The notes under the pieces: model-generated | The model's database searches: none | What the model saw: only the letters and a program-made list of their open reading frames with translations | Told to the model about the DNA's origin: nothing | Made by a program: the position numbers and the translations under genes | In this document: positions 26,734-35,525 of the stretch, piece by piece | Numbering within the stretch: the first letter of the stretch is position 1 | How the letters are laid out: every line of letters begins with the position of its first letter | Source: Gordonia westfalica | Lineage (GTDB): Bacteria > Actinomycetota > Actinomycetes > Mycobacteriales > Mycobacteriaceae | Assembly (NCBI RefSeq): GCF_900105725.1 | Contig: NZ_FNLM01000034.1 | Span: 1,240,001 to 1,304,000 of the forward strand | Direction of reading: 5' to 3' | Length of the DNA: 64,000 bases

Positions 26734-26835
26734 TCACGTCCCCTCCCTCCCGTGCCGTTCCGATCAGCGGACGGGCGCCACCGCCCTTAGGGTGACGAAC
26801 GAATGTGGTGACGGGTTTGTGAGGAGTGTCGGGAC

Positions 26836-27174
26836 GTGCCGTGGGTTGTGCTGGTGATCGCCGGGTTGATCGAGATCGTTTACATGGCGGCGCTGGAGAA
26901 GTCCGACACGTTCACCAGGTTGTGGCCCACCGTCATCTTCGTCGTGGGCGTCGTCACCAGCATGGCCGGCGTCGCGTATGCGATCCGATCCATTCCGCTG
27001 GGCACCACCTACGCGGTATGGGTCGGCATCGGCGCCGTCGGCACCTCGATCTACGGCATGCTGTTCCTCCGCGAACCGGCCGGCCTCGCCAGGTTGGGGT
27101 GCATCTTCCTCATCCTGATCGGCGTCGTGGGATTGAATTTGCTGCACAACGCTTCCGGTGGCGAAGCTGCCTGA
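26836..27174 (+). CDS. Small multidrug resistance (SMR) exporter, Gdx/SugE-like
   Basis: A 112-residue, four-helix SMR protein that works as an antiparallel dimer and uses proton exchange. The membrane Glu in GLIEIVYMAALEKS is the essential coupling residue. The motif IPLGTTYAVWVGIGAVGTSIYG is closer to the guanidinium exporter group than to EmrE. GTG start at 26836. I found no convincing guanidine riboswitch in the 100 bases upstream. It is convergent with the SnoaL-like gene, one base apart. Confidence 0.87.
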   Translation: MPWVVLVIAGLIEIVYMAALEKSDTFTRLWPTVIFVVGVVTSMAGVAYAIRSIPLGTTYAVWVGIGAVGTSIYGMLFLREPAGLARLGCIFLILIGVVGLNLLHNASGGEAA

Positions 27175-27175
27175 G

Positions 27176-27697
27176 TCACGTCCTCTCCGCTCGGAGCGCA
27201 GTCCGCTTCGCCCTCGCGCATCGCAGCAGATAGAGCGGCGTCGGCGGCACCCATCCCAATTGCTGCCCCATCCCCAGGTCATCGCGATTCGCCCAGTGCT
27301 CGATGCACAGACCGTCCCGTAACCGGAACCAATGCGTCTGGGTCACGGCGAAGTCCCGTCCGGTCGGCGCGAAAACCTGTGCGATCCTGGCCTTCTCGTC
27401 GTAAGTGACGAAAGGACCTGTCTGCTTGCCCGACATGGTCGCGTGGATCACGACGAGATCTCCGTCGGCCACCACGTCGTGCGGAGTGTGACGAAGGTTC
27501 GAGAAAGCGGCGCGGAGCCAGATCGCAGTCGCCCACGTCGCGTCGGGCCCCCGCCCTCGGCATGCCGGCGGTTCGTTGATCGCCTCCCGATTCACGTTGT
27601 CGGGGTGGGTGACAGCCTCGACGTCGGCACGCGTTCCGCTGCCGATCGCGGTCATCGCCCGGACAGCGGTGCTGACCGGATCGGACATGTGGGTCAT
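27176..27697 (-). CDS. SnoaL-like / NTF2-fold protein
   Basis: A 173-residue protein of the NTF2-like superfamily, near the SnoaL polyketide cyclase group: TAVRAMTAIGSGTRADVEAVTHPD at the start (shortened here to its TRADVEAVTHPD core), a buried FAPTGRDFAVTQTHWFRLRDGLCIEHWANRD strand pair, and a Trp-rich end. Such proteins may be cyclases, isomerases or binding domains; no partner gene indicates which. The last 15 residues are basic and non-conserved. Start at 27697. Confidence 0.72.
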   Translation of the reverse strand: MTHMSDPVSTAVRAMTAIGSGTRADVEAVTHPDNVNREAINEPPACRGRGPDATWATAIWLRAAFSNLRHTPHDVVADGDLVVIHATMSGKQTGPFVTYDEKARIAQVFAPTGRDFAVTQTHWFRLRDGLCIEHWANRDDLGMGQQLGWVPPTPLYLLRCARAKRTALRAERT

Positions 27698-27793
27698 GGT
27701 GACCTCCGGAAGGATTCGAGTCCCAGCACCCCCGACTCGACTTCAAGCATCCACCGCCCGAAGCCGACAAGCAACGGGTAACCGTCCGCGTCG

Positions 27794-28579
27794 TCAGAAC
27801 CCGCGTCGCAGTGCATCGGCCAGCACCTCACGCGAACGTGCGTCGATCGTCAACCCGTATGTCGCGCTGACCATCACGAACTGAATCGCGTACTGGCACC
27901 AGAAGCCACGCGCCCGCGGCATCCACCGGCCCGGTTCGGCGTCGCTCTTGTCCTGGTTCGACGCCCCGTCGACCGCGACGAGATTGGCGGGGTCGTTGGC
28001 GAAGTCCAACCGGCGGCGCAGTTCCCACGACCACGCACCCATGTCCCAGGCGTAAGCAAGCGGCACGATGTGATCGATCTGCACACTCGACGCCCCGCGA
28101 TCACGCCGGAACACGAGGAACTCGCCGCTGTACGGACTCCGGAACTCCCCCTCCAGAACCGCTTTCGGACAACTCGACACCGGCCCAGCCCTGATGTCCT
28201 GGAGATCGCGGGCCAGGATGTCGTTACGGGTGTCACACCCGTTGCCACCACCGGTCACCGCCACCGCGTCAGTCCAGGCGGCACCGAACGCGCTTCGGTC
28301 GTAGTCGTCGCGGTCGGGACGCTGCGGGTACACCGGGATCGAGGCCAAGTGCGCCAACGCCTCTCGCGCCATCGCCTGGACGCGCGGATCGACCTCCGAA
28401 GGCGAACCGAACCCACCGGAGCCCACCGCGACCACGATCGCCGTGACGACCGCGAACACCAGCAGCCACCACTGCCTCGCCGACCAGCCTGACGTCGCCC
28501 CGTTCCAGGAGATCCACCGCACGCGCATGCGGAGTCGCCGCAGCGTCGGGGATCGGAACGCCGCGTCGTGGAGGACCAT
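27794..28579 (-). CDS. HNH nuclease (DUF1524 family), membrane-anchored or secreted
   Basis: A 261-residue protein with one N-terminal hydrophobic helix (WWLLVFAVVTAIVVAVGSGG) and an exported DUF1524 HNH domain: DYDRSAFGAAWTD, then SVQIDHIVPLAYAWDMGAW with the His-Asp-His metal motif, then NLVAVDGASNQDKSD. Cysteines at CDTRND, SSCPK and FWCQY suggest disulfides. Such proteins are common secreted nucleases in actinobacteria. The start is uncertain: ATG 28579 is used, ATG 28528 is also possible, and the frame is open to 28687. Confidence 0.8.
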   Translation of the reverse strand: MVLHDAAFRSPTLRRLRMRVRWISWNGATSGWSARQWWLLVFAVVTAIVVAVGSGGFGSPSEVDPRVQAMAREALAHLASIPVYPQRPDRDDYDRSAFGAAWTDAVAVTGGGNGCDTRNDILARDLQDIRAGPVSSCPKAVLEGEFRSPYSGEFLVFRRDRGASSVQIDHIVPLAYAWDMGAWSWELRRRLDFANDPANLVAVDGASNQDKSDAEPGRWMPRARGFWCQYAIQFVMVSATYGLTIDARSREVLADALRRGF

Positions 28580-28682
28580 GCATATTCGACGCAGCGAACG
28601 CAGGCACGGTTCCACGAATTCGACACTTGTTACCGCGCAACGATTTACCTCGCGAGCCCTTCGAGGCTCGTCGCTATCGCTC

Positions 28683-28785
28683 CTCACACCTCAGGGAGCG
28701 CGGGTGGCGGTGCTGACGCTCCTCACACCTCCGGTTCCCGACTGCCGAACCTCAACTCGACCGGCAGACGTCGATCAACGTCTGC
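28683..28785. repeat. Intergenic repeats and hairpin after recG
   Basis: CTCACACCTCAGGGAGC at 28683-28699 also occurs in the hairpin at 34206-34222. A partial second copy (GCTCCTCACACCTC) lies near 28718. A hairpin with GCAGACG arms at 28764-28770 and 28779-28785 lies 76 bases past the recG stop and may end its transcript. Confidence 0.55.
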
Positions 28786-28860
28786 GGGTCGGGTTTGACG
28801 TCGACCGGTGTCAGGCAGCGGAGTTGGGTGCGTCGCGTTCCTTCGGATCAGGGAGCGAGC

Positions 28861-31115
28861 TCAGGACTTGTCGAGATACGCGATCTTCTGCGGAACCAGG
28901 ATCCCGTCGACGAGGTCCGCCAGCGGGCGGTGGTGCAGGAGCGTGATGTCCTCGCTCATCACGTCCTCGGCGAGTCCGCGTGCGTCCTCGATGACTTCGA
29001 CGTCCTCGAGGAGAGACAGGAACCGCAGCGAGGTGTTGACGCCGGACTGCAACGAACCCAGCAGGTCACCTTCGCGGCGTTGTTCGAGGTCGACGCGGGC
29101 GAGTTCGAAACCGTCGTTCGACCCGGCCACCGCGCGCAGCCGCTGCATGGACTGCGAGATCTCGTTGCTGTTGGTCATCAGCAGACACAACCCCGCATGC
29201 TGCCCACGACCGACACGGCCGCGGAGCTGGTGGAGCTGACTCACACCGAACCGTTCGGCGTCGACGATCACCATCGTGGTCGCGTTGGGCACGTCGACAC
29301 CGACCTCGATCACGGTGGTGGACACCAGGACATCGACCTCGCCGCGACCGAACGCGTCCATGACCGCGTTCTTCTCATCGGGAGCCAGACGGCCGTGCAG
29401 CATCTCGACCCGTCGGTGGGCGAACGGTCCCTCGACCAGCGTCTCGTACAGTTCGACGACCGAGGTGGTCTTGGGGCCCTTCTGCTCCTCGGGTTCCGGC
29501 GCGGGTTCTGGCGAGTCGTCGTCGCCGATGCGCGAACACACGACGTAGACCTGCCGGCCGGCGTCGATCTCCTCGTTGGCTCGCGACCACACCCGGTCGA
29601 CCCAGTTCTTCCGGCCCATCGGCACCACCGACGTCGAGATCGGCTGACGGCCGCGCGGGAGTTCACGCAGGACCGACGTCTCGAGGTCGCCGAAGGCCGT
29701 CATCGCGACCGTGCGCGGGATCGGGGTCGCGGTCATCACCAGAAAGTGCGGGATACGTCCGTCGCGTCCCTTGTTGCGCAGCACATCACGTTGCTCGACA
29801 CCGAACCGGTGCTGTTCGTCGATCACCACGAGGCCGAGATCGAAGAACTCGACCTTCTCCTCCAGCAGGGCGTGCGTACCGATGACGATGCCCGCCGTTC
29901 CGGTCACCACGTCGAGCAGCGTCTCGCGCCGACCCTTCGTCTTCATCGATCCGGTCAGCAGCGCGATCCGGGTGGCCCCCTCGGCGGCGGTCAGCTCACC
30001 ACCCTCGGCGAGATCGCCGAGCATCTTCCTCATCGTTCGATGATGCTGCGCGGCAAGCACTTCGGTCGGAGCGAGAATCGCGCACTGGTAGCCGTTGTCG
30101 ACGACCCGCAGCATCGCCAGCAGCGAGACGAGGGTCTTACCGGAACCGACCTCGCCCTGTAGCAGCCGCGACATCGGTTGCGCACGAGCCAGATCCTCGG
30201 CGAGCTCCTCCCCACGGCGAGCTGCCCCTCGGTGAGGGTGAACGGAAGACGCTCCCGCAGCTTGTCCTCGAGACCGCCGGGCACATGCGGACACGGGGGC
30301 GCCGACTCACTGCGCCCGGCGAGCCGACGCTGGGCGAGCACGGTCTGAATGGCCAGCGCCTCATCGAATTTCAGCCGATGGGAGGCGACCTTCACATCGT
30401 CCTCGGAGTCGGGCAGATGGATCTTGCGGATCGCCTCGTCGGTCGAGACCAGTCCGCGTTCGCGACGCTGCGCATCGGTCAGCGCATCGGGGATCGGCGC
30501 GCAGTGGTCCAGGACCCGCCGGACCGCGCCCAGGATGTCCCAGGTCTGTACCTCTTTGGTGGCCGGGTACATCGGCAGGATCTCCCGGTCGAACATCGCG
30601 ACCAGCGGATGCGCACCGCTGTGCTCCCGGGTGACCTCCTCCTCGATCGCGTACATCTCGGTCAGCATCTTGGAACCGACGACGTGGTCGATCTCGGGAT
30701 CACCGTCGGGCAGGATCATCCACTCGGGATGCGACAGCTGGATCTGCTCGCGGAAGTACTTGACCGTGCCGGCCATCATCACCCGTGCACCGGGGCGCAG
30801 TTGGTGCCTGATGTACTTCGGGTTGAAGAAGCTGGCCTCGTAGACCTCGTTGTCGTCGGTGACCTTGACCTTGAGGAACTGGCCGCGACGACTCTTCATC
30901 TGGATCAGGTCGGACTTGGTGATCCGGCCGACGATGGTCAGCCATTCCCCCGGTTCGGGTCGCTGATGGTCGGCCACGAGACCACGGCGGATGTACCGCC
31001 GCGGCGTGTAACGCAGCAGTTCCCCGACGGTGGTCACGCCGAGCCCGGCCAGCTTCTCGGCGGGTTTGGGGCCGAGCACGTCCGACAGCGAATCCGCCAG
31101 CGCCAGTTCGGTCAC
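28861..31115 (-). pseudogene. recG: ATP-dependent DNA helicase RecG, one-base frameshift
   Basis: Branch-migration helicase for stalled forks. The N-terminal wedge half runs from ATG 31115 (MTELALADSLSDVLGP) to LPFTLTEGQLAVG; the helicase half continues in another frame with Walker A LLQGEVGSGKTL, DEQHRFGVEQR, VMTATPIPRT and QLRGRVGRG, ending at 28861. The frames join near 30205-30214, where the strand reads GTGGGGAGGAG; one more G would restore AVGEELAEDL. All domains are otherwise well preserved, so a sequencing error in a G run or a very recent mutation is likely. Its start overlaps the DAK2 stop by four bases. Confidence 0.9.
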
Positions 31116-32761
31116 TCCACACCCACCTGGAGAAGGTCGCTGCTCTGTCCGGTGCGGTAGACCGCGAGTTCGATACCGGGGTAACTGCGGCGCATCTGCT
31201 CCCCCACGGCCTCCAGCGCGTCCTCGTCGACATCGGTTCCGGCGAGTACGGTCACCAGCTCACCTCCGGTCGCGAGCATCAGGTCGATGAGCGCGGTCCC
31301 CGCGGAGGTCTGGTCCGGCGCCACCGCCAGGACGTCGTCGCCGATGAGCCCGAGGACGTCGCCGACGTCGGACATCCCGGCCAGCGTCATCATCTTGGTG
31401 GTCGCCAGCTGCAGCGACCCCCACCGCGCACCGGCGGCTGCCTCGGCCATCGCATACGCGTCGATGTCCGGGACCTCACTCGGATCGTGCACCGCCAACG
31501 CGGCCAGGCACTGGGTCATCGACGACGTCGGGAGCATCAGCACCGAACGCTGCGTCGACCGCACCTCGGTGGTGACGGTGACGAGATCCTGAGAACTCAA
31601 CGTGCCGTTGGCCATCACCACCACATGGGCGCTGTCGGTGTCGCGGATCGCCTGCCCCAATGCCTGTGCGGTCACACCGTCGTCGCCGCGCAGCACGGTC
31701 GCCCCGGCCTCGGCGAAGAGCTCGGCGGCACCCTCACCGAGCGCGACCGCCACCACCGCACGCTTGTGTCGCGGCGGCGGATCGTTCGAATCGACCTGTG
31801 CGCGAATGGCATCGAGGGCGAAACAGCTGATGCGGATGTCCGACAGCCGGCCGAGCCCGGCGCCCGCCTCGACCGCGGCACCGGGCTCGCACGTGTGGAC
31901 GTGGACGGAGAACCGCTCACCCTCGCCGCTCGAGCTGTCGCCGACGATGACCACTGCGTCGCCGAGGTCGTCGAGCTGCCGTCGGAGTTCGGCGATCTGT
32001 TCGCCGGCCGCACCGTCGAGCAGGTACATGACCTCGAAGTCCTGGTCACTGCCGTCGGCGCAACTGTCGTCGACGCCATGTCCCAGGGTCGCGCTGTCGG
32101 TCAGGATGCCGCGGTAGCGGCGGCGGCGGTTGGCCACACCGGTGATCACCCGGACCATCCCGTCCACGATCACCAGGAAGCCTCGGCCGCCGGCGTCGAC
32201 GACTCCCGCGGAGGCGAGGACCGCCAACTGCTCCGGGGTGCGTTCGAGCGCCTCGGCGCAGTCGTCGGCGATGGCCCGGACGATGTCGGCGGCGGTCTCC
32301 TTCTCGTGGGCCGCGGCCGACTCGGCGGCCACACGCACCAGGGTCAGCACCGTGCCCTCCCGGGGTTCGCTGACCGCACGGGTCGCCGCCAGCGATCCCA
32401 GGCGCAGTCCGAGTGATGCCAGGTCGCCGAAGGTCAGGGAGTCCGTGTCACCGAGGATCTCGGCTCCATCGGCCAGGCCGACGAGGACCTGCGACAGGAT
32501 GATGCCCGAGTTACCGCGCGCCTGCGCCACCGCACCATCGGCCATCGCGCGGGCGACCTGCGGCAACGACGCGTCGTCGGGCGTCGCGTATGCGGCCTCG
32601 GCAGCCGCACGCATGGTGAACAGCATGTTGCTGCCGGTGTCCGAATCGGGGATCGGGAAAACGTTGAGATCGTTGATCTCGCCCCGTAACTCCTCGAGCT
32701 GGTCGACGCAGACACGAGCCCAGTCGCGCAGCAGCTGCGGATTGATGTTGCGGGCGATCAC
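31112..32761 (-). CDS. DAK2 domain protein, FakA-like fatty acid kinase
   Basis: A 549-residue protein: N-terminal DAK2 kinase domain (NVFPIPDSDTGSNMLFT, then ARGNSGIILSQVLVG and a DAGGRGF motif) and a C-terminal DegV-like region (residues about 290-549). In Firmicutes FakA phosphorylates fatty acids held by DegV/FakB proteins; a DegV protein is encoded at 19107-19967. GTG start at 32761 (VIARNINPQLLRDW) was chosen over an open extension to 33019. The stop overlaps the recG ATG (ATGA), so the pair is co-translated, as in mycobacteria. Confidence 0.9.
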   Translation of the reverse strand: MIARNINPQLLRDWARVCVDQLEELRGEINDLNVFPIPDSDTGSNMLFTMRAAAEAAYATPDDASLPQVARAMADGAVAQARGNSGIILSQVLVGLADGAEILGDTDSLTFGDLASLGLRLGSLAATRAVSEPREGTVLTLVRVAAESAAAHEKETAADIVRAIADDCAEALERTPEQLAVLASAGVVDAGGRGFLVIVDGMVRVITGVANRRRRYRGILTDSATLGHGVDDSCADGSDQDFEVMYLLDGAAGEQIAELRRQLDDLGDAVVIVGDSSSGEGERFSVHVHTCEPGAAVEAGAGLGRLSDIRISCFALDAIRAQVDSNDPPPRHKRAVVAVALGEGAAELFAEAGATVLRGDDGVTAQALGQAIRDTDSAHVVVMANGTLSSQDLVTVTTEVRSTQRSVLMLPTSSMTQCLAALAVHDPSEVPDIDAYAMAEAAAGARWGSLQLATTKMMTLAGMSDVGDVLGLIGDDVLAVAPDQTSAGTALIDLMLATGGELVTVLAGTDVDEDALEAVGEQMRRSYPGIELAVYRTGQSSDLLQVGVE

Positions 32762-32911
32762 GCGGTGACTCTTTCTCGCTCTGACGTGGGCATACGACGG
32801 GTTCGCGTCGCCGGCCGACGGGACGGGACGGAAGGATGTGTGCAAGGTTACTCGGCATGCCCGACGCCCAGGTGACGTCCGTGTCACCGGGTGGGGCACC
32901 CCGACCCGGAT

Positions 32912-32941
32912 TTGGCCACGCCCGCCCGAGCTGGTTATCCT
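32912..32941 (+). promoter_or_regulatory. Possible rpmB promoter
   Basis: TTGGCC at 32912-32917 and TATCCT at 32936-32941, spaced 18 bases, would begin a transcript about 90 bases before rpmB. It lies in the divergent region between the DAK2 gene and rpmB. Confidence 0.35.
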
Positions 32942-33038
32942 TGCAGGGTTGCCTTTCGGTCCACGCGCACACTTTCCGGTGGTGCCGATCCGAGAGGCTG
33001 ACCACCAGACCATATTCATCTATCAAGGGAGTTCGACG

Positions 33039-33230
33039 ATGGCTGCCGTCTGCGACATTTGCGGCAAGGGCCCGGGCTTCGGCAAGTCGGTGTCTCACTC
33101 GCACCGCCGTACCAACCGCCGCTGGAACCCGAACATCCAGTCTGTTCGCGTCGAGGTCGCCCCGGGCAACCGCAAGCGTAAGAACGTCTGCACCTCCTGC
33201 CTGAAGGCCGGCAAGACCGCAGCTGTCTGA
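33039..33230 (+). CDS. rpmB: 50S ribosomal protein L28
   Basis: A 63-residue L28 protein. [20 protein letters not shown] at the start and CTSCLKAGK near the end give two CxxC pairs, so this is the zinc-binding (C+) form. ATG at 33039 with AAGGGA eight bases upstream; the open frame reaches back to 32838, but that is not coding. It is divergent from the DAK2-recG pair, a common arrangement. Confidence 0.97.
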   Translation: MAAVCDICGKGPGFGKSVSHSHRRTNRRWNPNIQSVRVEVAPGNRKRKNVCTSCLKAGKTAAV

Positions 33231-33274
33231 TTTCCCGACACCCGCATGCGGGTGATCAGGGGTTCCGAGAGCAC

Positions 33275-33319
33275 AAGACCCGATGCCACCGAGCGCAAGC
33301 TCCCAGGCGTCGGGTCTTT
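33275..33319 (+). terminator. Rho-independent terminator of rpmB
   Basis: AAGACCCGATGCC at 33275-33287 pairs with GGCGTCGGGTCTT at 33306-33318 (one mismatch), followed by a short T run. A smaller perfect palindrome, CACCCGCATGCGGGTG, lies at 33239-33254. Confidence 0.65.
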
Positions 33320-33345
33320 GGTGTGCGCGGGATAGTGTTTCGCGC

Positions 33346-34175
33346 ATGACTTCCACGCAATCCCCCGCCTCCTCCGACACCCCTCAGCCCGACGCCCCGG
33401 TCCTCGTCAGCGAGGCCAACGGCGTCCTGACGATCGCGGTATCGGCTGTCGGCGCGGGCAACTCACTCGACGACGACGGGATCGCCGCCGGCACCCAGGC
33501 GTTGCGCGAGGTGGCCCGTGGCCGTCGCGACGTGGGCGCGGTGCTGCTCGTCGGCGCGGGCAAGAACTTCTGTGCCGGCGGCAACGTGCGGGCCTTCGCC
33601 GCCGCCGACGACCGACCCACCTACCTGCGTCTGATCGCCGACAACTTCCATGCCTTCGTCACCGCCCTCCACGAGGCCGATGTCCCGGTCGTGGTCGCCG
33701 CGAAGGGTTGGGCAGCCGGCGCCGGCATGTCGTTGGTCCTGCACGCCGACGTAGCGATCGGCGGCGCCTCCTCCAAGCTCCGCCCCGCCTACCGCGGCAT
33801 CGGGCTCACCCCGACGGCGGACTCACCTGGACTCTCCCCCGCGTCGTCGGCGCAGCTCGCGCACGTCAGATCATCCTCACCGACCGCGTCCTCTCCGCCG
33901 ACGACGCGCTGAACTGGGGAATCTTCTCCGAGATCGTCGCCGACGAGGACGTCGAGGCCATGGCCCGGGCCAATGCCGAGACGATCGCCGCAGGTCCGCG
34001 TTCCGCCGACTCCGGCACCAAGCATCTGCTGTCGGTCTCCTCGGAGAACTCGCTCATCGAGCAGCTCGCCCTCGAAGGGCGTTCCATCTCCGAACGGTCG
34101 GGGCGCCCCGAGGGCATCGAAGGCGTCGACGCCTTCGTCGGCAAGCGCGCACCCGAGTTCGGCAAGACGCGCTGA
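33346..34175 (+). pseudogene. Enoyl-CoA hydratase/isomerase, one-base frameshift
   Basis: Crotonase-fold acyl-CoA enzyme of about 276 residues. The first part carries the oxyanion-hole motifs KNFCAGGNVRAFA and KGWAAGAGMSLVLHADVA and ends in SKLRPAYRGIGLTP; the second part, in the next frame, continues DGGLTWTLPRVVGAARARQIILT to the end at 34175. The break is at about 33810-33813, in CACCCCGACGG: one more C gives LTPDGGLTW without a gap. Every expected segment is present, so error or recent mutation is more likely than old decay. ATG at 33346. Substrate not inferable. Confidence 0.85.
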
Positions 34176-34187
34176 TTTTCCTCGCTG

Positions 34188-34224
34188 CTGCTCCCTGAGG
34201 GGTCGCTCACACCTCAGGGAGCAG
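34188..34224. terminator. Bidirectional hairpin between enoyl-CoA hydratase and ung
   Basis: Perfect 13-base arms, CTGCTCCCTGAGG at 34188-34200 and its complement at 34212-34224, with an 11-base loop. It lies between two convergent genes, 12 bases after one stop and 4 bases after the other. Confidence 0.8.
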
Positions 34225-34228
34225 TCGG

Positions 34229-34912
34229 TCAGGGCAGACGCCAGTCCACCGGGTCGGCGCCCAGGTCTTCGAGTTCTTCGTTGGCGCGGCTGAACGGCCG
34301 CGAGCCGAAGAATCCGCGCGAGGCGGACAGCGGTGAGGGATGTGCCGAGACGATGGTCGGGACGTCCGGCAGCCACTCCTGCAGCCCGGCCGCGTCCTTT
34401 CCCCACAGGATCGCGACGAGCGGTTCGTCGCGCGCGACGAGCGCCTTGATCGCGCACTCGGTGACCGCTTCCCAGCCCTTCTTGCGGTGAGATGCGGGCT
34501 CCCCCGGTGCGACCGTCAGCACCCGGTTCAGCAGCAGCACGCCGTTGTCGGCCCACGGGGTGAGGTCTCCGTTGCTGGGCATCGGATATCCGAGATCCGA
34601 GCAGTACTCGGTGTAGATGTTGCCCAGTGAACGTGGCAGCGGGCGCACGTCGGGGGCCACCGAGAAGCTCAGTCCGACTGCATGTCCCGGGGTCGGGTAC
34701 GGGTCCTGCCCGACGATGAGCACGCGCACGTCGTCGATCGGGCGGGTGAACGCCCGCAGGACGTGTTGTCCGGCGGGCAGATAGCGCCGGCCCTCGGCGA
34801 TCTCGTTGCGCAGGAACTGCCCCATCTCGGTGATGATCGGTTCCACCGGGGCAAGGGCCTCGGCCCAGCCCGGGTCGATGATCTCGGCGAGCGGTTTGGG
34901 TGGTGCGGTCAC
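34229..34912 (-). CDS. ung: Uracil-DNA glycosylase, family 1
   Basis: A 227-residue base-excision repair enzyme removing uracil from DNA. The catalytic [18 protein letters not shown] with its Asp, the uracil-stacking region, LLLNRVLTV, and the intercalation loop [13 protein letters not shown] are all present. GTG start at 34912 ([16 protein letters not shown]) matches family length; the frame is open to 35140. It lies 40 bases downstream of the carbonic anhydrase gene on the same strand. Confidence 0.96.
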   Translation of the reverse strand: MTAPPKPLAEIIDPGWAEALAPVEPIITEMGQFLRNEIAEGRRYLPAGQHVLRAFTRPIDDVRVLIVGQDPYPTPGHAVGLSFSVAPDVRPLPRSLGNIYTEYCSDLGYPMPSNGDLTPWADNGVLLLNRVLTVAPGEPASHRKKGWEAVTECAIKALVARDEPLVAILWGKDAAGLQEWLPDVPTIVSAHPSPLSASRGFFGSRPFSRANEELEDLGADPVDWRLP

Positions 34913-34952
34913 TCCGGTCTCCCCATCGGTTCCGTCGGTGCGGTCATGTGTG

Positions 34953-35474
34953 TCAGTCGAGTCGCCGCAGCGATTCGCGGTAGTACTTGGCGTTCTGGAA
35001 GTACATCTCGCTGTTGAGTTCCGTGTGCCCCTCGGGGACCTCGTAGTTCTCCCGCAGACGAGCGGGCACGCCGAGTGCCATGCGACGCGACGGCACGTCG
35101 AACTTGAACGGGACGACGGCGCCGGCCCCGACGATCGCACCGTTGCCGACCGTCGAACCGTTCAGAACCACCGATCCGGAGGCGATGAGGCAGTCGTCGC
35201 CGATGGTCGCACCTTCGATGTGCGCATTGTGTCCGACGATGCAGCGTGCGCCGATCACGGTCGGTTCGAAGACGGTGCAGTGGATGACCGTGCCGTCCTG
35301 GATGTTGCTGCGCTCACCGATGGTGATGGTGCCGTAGTCGCCGCGCAGAACGGCGCCGGGCCACACCGAGACACCGTCGCCGAGCGTGACGGCGCCGATC
35401 ACCACCGCGTCGGGGTGTACGTAGGTGTCGCTGCCCAGAACGGGTTCGCGGTCGTCGAGTGCGTAGATCGCCAT
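34953..35474 (-). CDS. Gamma-carbonic anhydrase-like hexapeptide protein
   Basis: A 173-residue left-handed beta-helix protein ([19 protein letters not shown] repeats). Gamma-class enzymes bind zinc through three His. His65 (GTVIHCTV) and His82 (VGHNAH) are present, but the position five after His82, usually His, is Glu87, with another His at 85. So zinc binding may be altered; many homologues of this subgroup have unproven activity. ATG at 35474. Same strand as ung and the glutamine synthetase-like gene. Confidence 0.87.
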   Translation of the reverse strand: MAIYALDDREPVLGSDTYVHPDAVVIGAVTLGDGVSVWPGAVLRGDYGTITIGERSNIQDGTVIHCTVFEPTVIGARCIVGHNAHIEGATIGDDCLIASGSVVLNGSTVGNGAIVGAGAVVPFKFDVPSRRMALGVPARLRENYEVPEGHTELNSEMYFQNAKYYRESLRRLD

Positions 35475-35525
35475 ACGGAGACTCTAGCCACGGGCAGACG
35501 CCGACCCCGTGCCCACCCGCGCCCG

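Noticed and set aside
26734..26835. Possible guanidine riboswitch before the SMR exporter gene
   Set aside because: There are ACGG words and a short GGGCG/CGCCC hairpin, but neither the paired ACGR-loop hairpins of class II nor the conserved class I core is present.
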